From Globodera rostochiensis (taxonomy: Eukaryota; Nematoda; Chromadorea; Rhabditida; Heteroderidae), in the NCBI GenBank assembly GCA_018350325.1, contig JAEVLN010000004.1, positions 2,852,001 through 2,916,000 of the forward strand: a DNA stretch of 64,000 nt, in the 5' to 3' direction. Each line of letters opens with the position of its first letter. The first letter of the stretch is position 1. Shown here piece after piece: positions 1-11,147 of this stretch. A model generated the notes under the pieces. The model worked only from the letters and a program-made list of their open reading frames with translations, was not told the origin of the DNA and did not search any database. Position numbers and translations under genes: made by a program.

Positions 1-3000
1 AACTAAGCACAAAAAAGCTCGGAATGGAACTAGAAGCATTGCTCTTGCTTGACTATGATTTGGTTGACTAACAAAACGTTGTGAACTCTTTAAACTTGTC
101 CAAATGGACCACCGCATTAAATACGGCATAGCCCGGACCGGCCCGTCGCGTTGTTTAAATGAATGAAACTCACCAGAGTGTGTTCCAGAAGCTGTAATTG
201 TTGGACAGTTGAATGCGCGTTGTCGTGCTTGCCTTATCGCCGCCGGCGCCCACCGTGGAAAATTGGGCTGCCGGATGGGGCTGATGGGCGGTGCAGCAGG
301 AAAAGTTCAGATTCCATTCGTACGGAGTCACATTGGCCACCAGATACCTGATAGTGAGGGGGGGGGGAAATTAAATTTTAAATTTATTTTCGTAAATATA
401 AACACAATTTAAGTGAAAGTGCCCGCCGTTTACATTCCAAAAGTGATGCCGCAAATGGACAGTAAAATGCACAGCCAAATTTCCAAAGACAGCGGATTCA
501 GAAAGGAGAAAATGTCCTGAAATTTGAGCAATTCTTTCAGTGGAAACCTTTCGAATAAACGGTACTGTACCGGTTGATAGTCTTCCGGGATACGGTAGAG
601 AACACTGATGCCCAGAGACAGAAAAGGCTTTGTGAAGTCCAGCTTGAAGCCCAACCAAATTTATATTATTAAGAAGAAGTCTAGCGTCTACACTTGCCAC
701 TTCTGCGCGTCGAAAATTTGCCTGAAATCAATTTTTAAAATATTATTCTGTTGAAAATGCTAAAATAAAAATAATAAAAATAAACATTAATTACTCGCAC
801 CGTTTTGTACAATTTCAAATTTGCCTCACCGTGAACGGTGCCATCACCATGTCCGCCTCGCCCCTCAACAACTCCCCGATCATGCCGTCCCAACTGTTGT
901 TGCCGTTGTCTTTGCCGTATTTGTTGTCCTGGACCACGTGAATCTTTAAGTTTTAGGCAATTGTTAGAAATTAAAAAACTCTAAAAGTTTGGTTGGCTTT
1001 GAACATGCCGTGTAAGTGAACCCGAGGTCTTGGGCCAGTTCCGCCAACAAATCAATGCAAAAGCCTGCAAAATAAATATTTACAATTTAATTTAAATCAT
1101 TAGGAAGTTTCCTTAACGCATTTAATATCAATTTCTTTCATCACCTTCAAATTTGGCATTTTGTTGCTCATGCCCGTTTCTGCCTGTGTCAGTGCCACCG
1201 CCGTTGTCGTTGCTCGTCGTCCTCAACATCACATACGGTCTTTCCAGAATGGTTGTGACACGGAAGCGCGGCTTCAGCTCATTTGACACCTTTTAATTTG
1301 TGCCGTGCCGGATTTAATTTATTACACTTTTGGTGTATTTATTAATCATTTTAAAAAATTGATACAAATTATAAAACCTCCGAATTTTGCCTTACCTTCA
1401 CATTGCGACGAAGTTGCGCACGCGAGGCGTCGGACACATTGAGAATGGGCGTGGCGGCGGAACCCTCCCAATAGCCAATCTGCACAAATTGGGGGGGGGG
1501 GAGTTTAAACGCCGTATTCGGTCAATTTAAATTTCAAGTAATAATCAAATAATTAAATTTTATGGCTTTTAGTTGGGTAACTTAAAATATGTACAGTAAG
1601 CACATTCTTAGCTCAATGGAATGGGATACGGTAACGCCCACTCTTTGAAACGTACGGTAATGGTCCCCCCCCCCCCCACCTACGCACACACATCGTCAAT
1701 TTCCCCTGTGTAGCCAAGTAAGTTGATGCGGAATGTGAAGTTTGAATTGGCGCCATCGTGGTTAAGCCGACCCAATTTCCCGGTGAAGCCGTGCAAAGTG
1801 TTGGCGTACTGTTTCACTTGGCGCGCAATTTGAATGCCAAATTCGAACGGGCGATGCGCGTGTTGTCCGCTGGCACAACGCGCCGCCGTTGTTGGGCCGG
1901 ACGAAAAGAGCAAATTACGTGCTGAATTGTTGGCGCCGGAAGCAAAGGTTCGGGACAGCAAATAAACGGAATCGAAGAGGAAAGCGGCTTCAGACTGAGT
2001 GAATTCAAAATTAAAATTAAAAACTTTCACGGATGAGGGAAATGCCGGAAATAGAAATTTTGGAAAAGCATAAAATTAAATATGTTCGGAAATTCAGTCA
2101 GTTCCGGTGAGACTCTAACTGGAGAACAACCATTTTGAGTCCGTCACTACCCGCCGACGGGTCCCGAGCAGTCGCATGGGCATGTATGTACTGCTTGAAC
2201 TCGTCGAAGTCCGGAAGCAGTCGCTGGTGGTGTACAGAAAGTGATGGCACATGCGCGTTTTGATCAGCTGTTGGATTACTGTTCACGGGATCCAAGCCCA
2301 AAAAATGTGCATGGTTGTGGCGGAACAGCTCCATGTCCATGTTTCGCAAATCCAACGAGGTGCTCAAAAACCAGTGCTTTAGCTCCACCAATCCGACCTT
2401 GAGGGCCTGAATATGAAAATAAACAATTTTAAATTTAACTATTACGTAAATTAAATTTGTAATTCTAAAAAAAAAAAATTTATAATCACAGCCAGCAAGA
2501 ATTGGTGGGTGTCATGCGGGTCCATGTCCAACAGCAGGCGACTGAACTCACTGCACTGCCCTTGCTGTTGTCGATTTGTCATTTCTTAAGAGATAGTTTT
2601 TTTTAAATGTTGTGCCGTTTTTGTCTTTGGCATATTTAGAAAAGAACGACCCCCACATTCCTCCAACTCTTTGACCCTTTTTGCTGCCCCCAAAAAGTCG
2701 TCATGTTCAATGTTGACGAGGTTGAAGCGGATGGAAGCCAAAGAATCGCTCTCCAAGAAAACGATGAGTCGGCGAATTCCTTTCAAATTTTGTGCTTATA
2801 AATGGTCGATTTGATTTGCTTATCGGTCAAAAGAATATTACTTTCTGGCTGCCTGTAAATAACAATAACTCGGCTCCATCGCCAATATTTGACGAGGTCG
2901 ATGATCGCCTCCAGCAGTTGCGTGTGCGGGAACATTTCCAAATGGACCGCCTCTTAATGGCAACAAAATTGGAGAATTTTTGGATTTAAATAAATTAGTT

Positions 3001-3708
3001 GAATTATGAGTTGAGTTGACGGAGGTGTACCCCCCCCCCCCCCCATTTTATTCTTGTGCAGTCTGTGTTCATCGACGAACAGAAACAAACACCTGCTTCC
3101 GCTGCCGTGGCAGTCGAGGCGTTCTCCCTGACCAGATTTCCATCCGACGGATTCAAAAAATGGTGCGCCAACGGATCGACCAGTGAGAAGAAGGGAAGGC
3201 GCAGCTTGGCACTCAGGTCCGCAAGCAGTTCAGACTGATGCAGGTGTGCAGGTCCGACCAGTGCGTGCACATTGCGCTCATTTATCAGACGGCACGCTGA
3301 CATGGCGTGGCATTTCCAATAAAACATCTTAATCCCTTTTACCCTTCTCCAGCAATTCATAATAATCTTCCGAGTCCTCCAAAATCTCCATAAATCCGGT
3401 CACAATGCCGAAGACGGCTTCCCTTTCAGGTATGCCATCCGACAACAGGATGTTGCGGTTGTGCAACCAGTGCAGGCTGTAGTTGAACGCAGCAACAAGA
3501 TGGGCGTCTTGTTCTTTGCGAAAAACGGCGCCTGGGGGGGCGGTTTATTGTAAAAAATGTTTCATCAATTTTTTGGTTGGCCAAAATGTTAATTTCGAAT
3601 TCACAAATTCCCTTTTTTAATTTTACCAATTCGCAATTGCTGTTCACTGAAGAGCGCTTCAAATTGTGCCAACAATGCAAACACAGCGAGCAAAAGGGCG
3701 GCAGCCAT
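1..3708 (-). CDS. Ionotropic glutamate receptor subunit (non-NMDA type), 3' end outside window
   Basis: Ligand-gated cation channel for glutamate at synapses. The start at 3708 opens a signal peptide (MAAALLLAVFALLAQFEALF). The amino-terminal domain follows in exons between about 3535 and 1395, with recognisable pieces such as HWFLSTSLDLRNMDMELFRH (near 2370) and IDLVKYWRWSRVIVIY (near 2890). The ligand-binding domain begins with ERPYVMLR (1145-1289) and continues as KFEGFCIDLLAELAQDLGFTYT and then DGMIGELLRGEADMVMAPFT (830-943). Exon 694-721 and exon 434-642 give LDFTKPFLSLGISVLYR and the first membrane segment FSFLNPLSLEIWLCILLSI. Exon 174-347 reads GMYLVANVTPYEWN and ends at NNYSFWNTLW just before the pore loop, so the pore, the later membrane segments and the second half of the binding domain lie left of base 1. 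One intron needs a GC donor (see findings). The family is certain; which GLR paralogue it is cannot be told. Confidence 0.92.
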
Positions 3709-4524
3709 TGGCTTTGGCCAACTTTCGAATAAAATATAATTGGAAAAGGATAAAATTATGGCGCCGTCTTTTTTCCTTGAGATTTCTAATTTTGCGCAAA
3801 ATGCTTAAAAATTTTCTGAAAATATAAAAATATTTAATTTCGTTGTGAAGACTATCAAAATTGGCTTTTTGCGTCCGGCCAAAATAAAGATGGACTCCCC
3901 CGGGGGCACAGCCGGAATCCCGCCCTCCGGCAATGCAATTATCGCGCGTCCCCCGAGGCAATTTGTGTGCCTTTGACACGGAATTCTTTTTCAATAAAAT
4001 ATCGACTCAATTTTAAGCAATGCTTCGTTAAGGGAGAAAAAAAATAAACACGACCCATAGACAAAAATAATCCATTTATTCACAAAATGCAAAATGAAAT
4101 AATCAAACAATGCCAATTCTTTGTGCGGCATCTTTAGACCTTTGTGACGAAGATGGCGACAAGCTCTTCAAGCAGTTCAGAGCCGTAGCAACACAAGGCG
4201 AATACTGACGACGACGAGCTGTGCAAAGACAAAATGGAGTTTCTTCTGCCCAAAGGAGTTAAACTTTTGTAAGGTTTTACTTGACACGATTTAAAATTTT
4301 GGTGACAGATCGCCAAATTTTAAATATTGCAATTGCAACTTGTTTTTGAATTTTCACAGAAGTGCAGCAGTTTTTTTGATAATCCGGAGTCCGGACCCGG
4401 GGGTGTTTTATCCGGATTATCCGGACACAGCCCGGGTCGATTTTAGTTCTGGAATCCGTTTTCCGGGTTCGATAATTTCAAAACTTTCGGTCACTATTAG
4501 ATAAATATTATTGTTTGTATTTTT
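3709..4524. other. Divergent spacer between glutamate receptor and TatD gene
   Basis: About 0.8 kb separating two genes transcribed away from each other, so it should hold both promoters. It is AT-rich with no clear TATA box at a fixed distance. Near 4380-4440 there is a short cluster of CCGGA/CCCGGG words similar to the ones found in the first introns of the neighbouring gene. Short reading frames here have no recognisable protein motif. Confidence 0.5.
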
Positions 4525-6164
4525 ATGCGAAAAGCCATGGATTCCCTCTATAAGCTCGTTGACATTGGCGCAAATTTGAGCCATCCGTCGTTTCAAAATG
4601 ATTATGCCGATGTTCTGAACAGAGCGAAAAAGGCAGGTCAAAATAAAAGCAATTGTTCAGGCTTTTTATAAGAAATAGTGGTGGAATAAATACGTAACTA
4701 ATATTTAAAATTGATCATTTTAATGTTTTAAGGCATCATTAAATTGATGATCACCGGGGCAAGCGAATCAATCACTGAAGATGCATCGAGATTGGCCAGC
4801 CAAGAGCCGGGCTTTCTTTATTATACGGCCGGTTTGATTTTATTATAAATAATTGTGTAGGCCGGGACGGATATGTCCGGGGACGTTTGGGCCCGAACTT
4901 TTTTGAAAGGGATCTAATCATTAAATACAAAATCTACGATTGGTACCTAATTTATTTAGTTTGGCTGGTTCCATGAAGAGTTATGACACTTCAAAAGGTT
5001 TAGGCTCAAACGTCCCGCTCCCGGGACGGATATGCCCGGGGTAACCGGGTGATCGGAAAGGCTTCTTCCCGGGGTCCATCAAAATACTTTCTTAGGCTGT
5101 TTATAATCTTCTCAATATTTTAGGGGTGCATCCGCACGACGCAAAAGACTTTGTTGAAGGACGAACGTTGGACGTTCTGCGCTCCCATTTGGCCGAGAAT
5201 CGCCAATGTGTGGCTGTCGGCGAGTGCGGCTTGGACTTCAACCGAAATTTCTCGACACGCGACCAACAAATTCGGGCTTTTGAGGCTCAGGTTATTTTTC
5301 AGAGGTAAATACTGTAAAGTAGCGCATGTACGGTTCCCCATTTTTTGCAATAAATATTAGGCAAATTCGGTAAAATGATTTTAAAATGGCATTATTTTCA
5401 GGTCCAATTGGCCTGTGAGCTTGGCAAACCGTTGTTCGTGCACGAACGCGAGGCTAGTCCGACGATGATTGAGATTTTAGGCCGTTATAGTGCCTCACTG
5501 CCACCTACCGTAATCCATTGCTTCACCGGTACCGTAGCGGAGGCCAGGCATTACATGGAAATGGGCCTGTACATTGGACTCACTGGTTGGTCTACACCCA
5601 TGGCCAAATTTCATAATTAAGCAAAATAATCTTGTAAAAAAAAATTATTTTTAATGGGTAATGCTTTATTGTGCCGATTAGTGAAATTTTGATGAAATTT
5701 ATTCTAAAAGGTTTTCTGTGGAAGGACCGAGCCGAGGACGGTGTGAAGCGCGCGTTGCGGGAGCGCACCATCCGAATAGATCGGCTTTTGCTTGAAACGG
5801 ACGCCCCCTTTATGTACCCAAAGTTGGATGACAAGAAGTTGGACAAGGACATTCGGAAACGGATCACCGCCAAGGTGTTAACAAGATCCGAGAACAAAGT
5901 GGCCAAATTCTTAAAAGGAGAACCTTTTCTTCGCTCTTTTTGTCAGGCAATCATTTTTTTAATTTTAAGGCCCTTGAATTGCACCAACACTCCAACTTCA
6001 AACGAAATGAGCCCAGCTCGTTGGCCGCCATCTGCGAGCTGATCGCCGCGTACATGGACTACGCGCCGGCCGAGTTGGCTAATGCCACGACGGAGAATGC
6101 GCGGCGGGTGTTCGGTTTGGACATTTTGGAGCAGTATAACGATGTTGAAGTGGTGGAACAATAA
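4525..6164 (+). CDS. crn-2: TatD-family deoxyribonuclease (TATDN1-like)
   Basis: Metal-dependent DNase of the TatD family; the nematode member CRN-2 is linked to apoptotic DNA breakdown. Six exons fit GT-AG introns and one frame: 4525-4636, 4733-4831, 5124-5290, 5402-5585, 5711-5874 and 5970-6164, giving 306 residues (302 if the in-frame ATG at 4537 is used), close to the roughly 297 of human TATDN1. Motifs in order are LVDIGANLSHPSF, GVHPHDA, VAVGECGLDFNR (metal-binding Glu), KPLFVHERE, VIHCFTG and RLLLETDAPF. The first motif lacks the HxH of bacterial TatD, as in other TATDN1 proteins. The C-terminus ARRVFGLDILEQYN is the usual family ending. Exon 4 ends LTG and joins FLWKDRAEDG across a 125-base intron. 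The gene runs convergently towards the nicotinic receptor gene. The symbol rests on orthology by motif only. Confidence 0.92.
4862..5048. repeat. Repeated GC-rich words inside TatD intron 2
   Basis: The 14-mer CCGGGACGGATATG occurs at about 4863 and again at about 5030, each followed by YCCGGGG. Between them GGACGTTTGGGC (4881-4892) has a near-complement at about 5004-5016. This looks like the remains of a small inverted-repeat element in an otherwise AT-rich intron. Confidence 0.5.
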
Positions 6165-6514
6165 CGGATTAGCGCTGAATTGTCTCGTCGTTGCGTGGTT
6201 CACTTCATTTTGTTGGCATTAGAGATTTTTTATCAACAAAAAAGGAACAAAAAACCATGGAATTTATTATACAAAATGCACAATTTGTTGTTGAATTAGA
6301 ATAAAACAAAATCGGATGGACACGAGCCTGATCGGAAGGAATTGTTTTGCTATTTTTGCACCGAAACATTTTTTCGACAATCTTTTAAGATTTCCAACCG
6401 GACATCTCGGGGAACCAAGTCAACGTACGGTCTATCTGATAAAGCTTGCCCCTCGGGGGGGGGGGGGAGACATTATTTACCCGCATTATTCGATTTGTTG
6501 TTGTTTTTTCTGCA
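6165..6514. other. Convergent 3' spacer
   Basis: About 350 bases between the stop codons of the TatD gene and the nicotinic receptor gene. It holds AATAAA-like words on the plus strand (around 6299) and a poly-G run near 6456-6468. No gene is seen. Confidence 0.5.
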
Positions 6515-9500
6515 TCATTTTTTTGGATCTCCGAGCGCCGGTGTCCGGTCATAAATTGTCGGAGCGCGGAAAATGATCAGCACGCAGCCCAACAGACAGA
6601 CCACCGTAAATGTGATCTGCAAAAAGATAATAAATCGCTTTTTACAATAATCAAAATGCCGTGCTGGTGGATGAATTTGTCTGTATGATCTTCCGCTAAT
6701 TGAATTTTTCAAATATTTTGAAAAATCCGGCACAACCCCCGGGGAGGGGACAAGAAGACCTATTGCCATGTAAAGCAACTTTTTGACATGGAATATTTAA
6801 TTTTAAATATTATAAATGATGGATTCATGCAAAATATTCTGCACAAATTTCTTACCAGGAAAATGCGATCCAGAACCACCGAAACGTATTTCCAGTCTTC
6901 GATCACCTGATTTGTAATGGATTTCAGTTATTTGATCTTTTCAAAAAATGGCGGGAGCCCATGGAAAGAAAGCGATTGTTCGGGGGCTGATTTGTGAGAT
7001 GTTCGAGTCGTTCTCGAGTTAAACCCCCGCCGGTCTCGATGTCACCCGCCCACCTGTTGGTCGTCCTCTTCGCGTCTGAAATGTTCCGCGATGAAAGTCA
7101 CCGACTCAACGGCACTTCGCAGCGGGCTTTGCTCGCGGCTGTCAAAGTCCCGCGTTGTCGTCGCGGTGGAAGCGCGTTGATGGGGGCCCCCGCCGCCGGC
7201 TATCCGGTGAATGCCGCCCGGAGAAGTGATCAGAGCGCCAAAGTCCTAAAAGATTCATTTTTAGCCTTTTGAAGCTTTGGCCATTTGTTTGTTTTTAGCC
7301 TTTTGAAGCTTTGGCCATTTGTTTGTTTTTAGCCTTTTGAAGCTTTGGCCATTTGTTTGTTTTTAGCCTTTTGAAGCTTTGGCCATTTGTTTGTTTTTAG
7401 CCTTTTGAAGCTTTGGCCATTTGTTTGTTTTTAGCCTTTTGAAGCTTTGGCCATTTGTTTGTTTTTAGCCTTTTGAAGCTTTGGCCATTTGTTTGTTTTC
7501 CTTTTGAAGCTTTGGCCATTTGTTTGTTTTCCTTTTGAAGCTTTGGCCATTTGTTTGTTTTTAGCCTTTTGAAGCTTTGGCCATTTGTTTGTTTTTAGCC
7601 TTTTGAAGCTTTGGCCATTTGTTTGTTTTCCATTTGAACGTTTACCCTTTCTCGAAGAGAATTCCGTCCTCGGCTTGGACCCGCCGCCATGCTGCCCAAA
7701 CTGTTCCGTTCACCACGACGACGTCTCAGCACTGCTGCTGACGTTGTCGACCCGGGCATCATCTTTTTTAAAATTAATATATCCCAAAATTCCCTAAACC
7801 ATTAATTTTTTGTGGGGCGGTCAGTGATCGGATGAGTTTAGCAAAAAGTGATTGGCATAACGCCTCCCCCCCCCCCCCGGGGGGTTACCATAAAGGATGA
7901 GGTGGTGGACTCCTTGTGCAGCGGGTCTGAAGCTGTTGAAGGAGGCGATGACAGCGTTTTGTTCCGTTGCGGTGGCCTTCTCATCAGCAGGTAGTAGGGC
8001 AACACCTCGATGAATACCGTACGCATCCACGGGGACATTTTGTGGGTGGACGGGTTACGGTAATGAACGTTCTGTGTGGTGTAATTTGTGTTGCCATTCA
8101 ATTATTTACATATTGACCCATTAAATATTTAACCCAAACATATATGGACCCGCCGATGGCATTCAATTACCCCCGAGGGTCAAATACAATCCGTCAGAAT
8201 TAGCCGAAAATTTGACTTTTTTTGTGCAGAAAATATTTTGTTTAATCAAAATGCCCAAAATATTTATTTACTGACGGATTGTCCCCGAATAAATCAGCAG
8301 AAACAAATAAAATATTTAGCACAATTTAAACTAAGCTTACCAGCGTTATCACTGTGACAATGACTGAAATTGGATGAACAAATTAAATTAATTAAATTAA
8401 ATTAAATTAAATTAAAGGGATTAAAATGGAAAAACAATCGACCTGACAATGTGACCAGCACCATTGTGAACAGCAAATACTTGCCGATCAGCGGAATGAC
8501 CAAACTCGTCGAAGGAATAATTTCCACTAAATATTTTAATAAATTTTATATATTTTAAATGCAATTAAATTCATAAAATGCCGTGCCAACCGAGCAAAAG
8601 GAAGAACACAGTGAGCGAAATGAGAATGGAAATGCACAGGGAGATCTAAAAAAGAAAAATTGCTTAAAATTAAAAATAAATATTTAATTTAAAAACCTTT
8701 TCGCCTCCGTCCGAAGGCAAATAAAAGACGAGGGCAGTCAGAAAACTGATGCCCACGCAGGGAATCTGAATGAATGACAATTCGAATTAGCCAAATTTGA
8801 ATTTTGAATCACTAATTACCATAAGATTGACCGTATAGAACAGCGTTTTGCGTCGTAAATGAATTTCGTAGGTGAGGTCAATGAACGGGGATGTGCAGCA
8901 GGGGTAACTGAACAAAAGGCTTCGTTTTGGGGCAGTTCAAAAGTCGGGGGTCGTGGATGAACAAAGTATTCGGGGACGGGGTTGGAACTATCGGGGGTTA
9001 TGGAATAGTCGGAGTCGGGTTTTTTGGGGTCGGTGTGCCAACCCAAGTTTAATTCATAGCATTTATAAACGCTGCAATTCGCTGGGCGGGCGCCGTCCCA
9101 TGTTAACTAATAACTCCAATTCAATTAAGAAACCCACGTTTTTTGGTGTCGTTTGGCCGGCACCCTCAGAATGTCCCACTCCACGCTCGGGTAATAGTCG
9201 TTCACTGTAAATGTTTTTTGTTCATTATTCGACCCAACAATAAAATTGGAACGGATCATTGTCCCATGATCTGATCTGACATTGTCCTCAGATCAGATCA
9301 GTTTCTGATCCTGCTTGTATATTGCGCGTTTTGCTTACAGTCGATGCCCTCGTCCACCACCCAAACCGTCTCCGACTTCCCGTCCGGCCCTGGCACGAGC
9401 TCCTGCACTTCGTATTGCAAGTGCTCGTCCTTGTGCTTCAAGTCCACCTCCATGCCGCCGTAAGTCCACGAGCCTTCACAATTAGAACATCAATGTTCAG

Positions 9501-11147
9501 AGGCTTAATGCGGTTTCGAATCCTTTCCCAATGCTAATTGAATTATGGAGGACTGAATTTTTTCCGGGTCTTACTTAGCCCAGAAATCGGATCAAGCGCT
9601 TCCCAAAAATGTAAGGCCCAGGTTATTTTAAAATGTCGATCCCTGCGGCTATAAATTTGAAAATTTGTAAATGTTTGTGCCGGTATACTGTATTCTCGAG
9701 TATTGGACCGATTCGATTCCCTAACAATTGTTCAAACATTGCTGACCAAATTTCATTTCGCATGTTTGGGCATCGAAAGGGAACCATTCAACGTCGATTT
9801 GGCACATGCTAAAGAAACAAATGCTGCTAAATTATCAATTTTTTGCACGAAAACCTTTTATAAATGGCCGGCGGAGTCCATTCGACGGTGCCGTTGAAGG
9901 TCAACTTGGCCTTGGTCATTATGGTGACCTGGTATTTGCCGTCCGCGTTGTTGTACAGCACGATGTCGGGCAGCCTATTTTTATTGTTAAATGCAAAACA
10001 TAAAATTTTATTAAAATGATTTCTTTTGAAAAAGGGGCGGGCATTGGCCCCAAAAAAGTGATGGCACGGCACGATGGGTGTGGTGGCACAAATTTGTTTT
10101 TTTCGCTCTTCTTAAACCAATTTAATAACCAACCAAATCATTTCTGAAGGCACATAAAGCACATCGACACCGCCGTAGTCCCGCGGGTTCCACCTCAATT
10201 TGCTGTCCGTCCAACTCTAAAAGTTCGTTCAAAAACATTTGAAAGATTTAATTATTGGGTATTCTTCTCACATGCTGAAGCCACACATTGGTGGTCATAA
10301 TCTGCTGTTTTTCATGCTGAACGTTTAAAAGCCATCAGTTTAAGCAGAATTTATTTCATTATAAAGACTATTCAATTTTCGCTAAATCGAATAACATTTT
10401 CTCTTTATTTTCAAATAAAAAATCGCCCGAAAATTCCCTGGGGGGAAAGCAATTCGCCCGACATGACACAGAAACAATATCTGATGGGCTGACAGATAAG
10501 CCAAATCTGACGGGAATTCTCATCAGTCAATCAATCACCCGTCTCTGCCCCCGGGGGGATTTGTGGGGGAGGAGACTTTCACTTGGGGCCAAACTTTTTG
10601 TGCTTCAGGAATTTGATCAGATTGGAATTTGACTCTGTTCAGGTCGAAACAGCAAATTGTGTTTGATGGTGATTCATAAACCTTTCGTGCCCGGCGGGGA
10701 TTAAAAATCGGCAATTGTTCTCACCACGTCGAGCAGCTGGCTGAGTTTCAGCTTGAATTTGACCACCAGCGTGGCATTGTTCTCGTCCACGGGCCTAACC
10801 AACTTGTTATAGTCGGCCAACAATTCCTCAAACAGTTGGGCGGCCTCCTGGTTTGCGCACAGCGGATGCACGAACATGGCCAACAGCAGAAGCGAAAGAG
10901 ACCAGCGGACGAGGGGGGCGAGGACGGACTTGGCCGATGTCGAGGAGGAGCAGCAACAGCAACAGTAGGAGGAGGGGGGAGGAAGGTCGGATGGGAGGAA
11001 TGCCGAAGTTGGGTATGGCGAGTGCCGCTTACTGCTGAATGGACGAGTTGTCGTTGATGGAAGAAAATTGTCTAAATGGGGAGTATTTATGTAGTTCAAA
11101 ATTTGAGATTGCTTCAGTTGGCCAGACTTTTGGGTACCGTCGTCCAT
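6515..11147 (-). CDS. unc-63: Nicotinic acetylcholine receptor alpha subunit, UNC-63-like
   Basis: Cys-loop cation channel subunit; UNC-63 is part of the levamisole-sensitive receptor of nematode body-wall muscle. Pieces in order: signal segment [16 protein letters not shown], then [15 protein letters not shown] (10710-10870), TTNVWLQH (near 10300), [20 protein letters not shown] (10141-10220), [20 protein letters not shown] (9860-9980), Cys-loop [21 protein letters not shown] (9760-9815), [12 protein letters not shown] (9336-9472), [13 protein letters not shown], then YPCC (about 8910), the vicinal cysteines that define alpha subunits. M1 is LFYTVNLM plus [21 protein letters not shown]2 is [19 protein letters not shown]3 is [19 protein letters not shown], then [15 protein letters not shown]. 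The cytoplasmic loop includes [31 protein letters not shown] precedes M4 and the end [14 protein letters not shown]. The true start is unclear: the first in-frame ATG upstream of the signal is at 11147, giving an unusually long leader with a five-Cys run. Closest by memory to UNC-63; UNC-38 is the alternative. Confidence 0.9.
7253..7630. repeat. 34-bp tandem repeat, 11 copies, in nicotinic receptor intron
   Basis: The word GAAGCTTTGGCCATTTGTTT recurs 11 times with a 34-base period. Copies are almost identical; two central copies and the last boundary lack a few bases of the TTTTTAGCC spacer, giving a 32-base period. It lies wholly in the intron between the loop exon that ends NSLRER (donor near 7645) and the exon beginning [11 protein letters not shown] (near 7245). 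Reading through would hit a stop in the standard copy. Confidence 0.95.
7866..7884. repeat. C13G6 run
   Basis: Thirteen C followed at once by six G, able to fold back as a tight GC hairpin. It lies in the nicotinic receptor intron just 3' of the [15 protein letters not shown] exon. Confidence 0.9.
8381..8416. repeat. (AATTA)n microsatellite
   Basis: About seven head-to-tail copies of AATTA in the intron following the third membrane segment of the nicotinic receptor. Confidence 0.9.
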
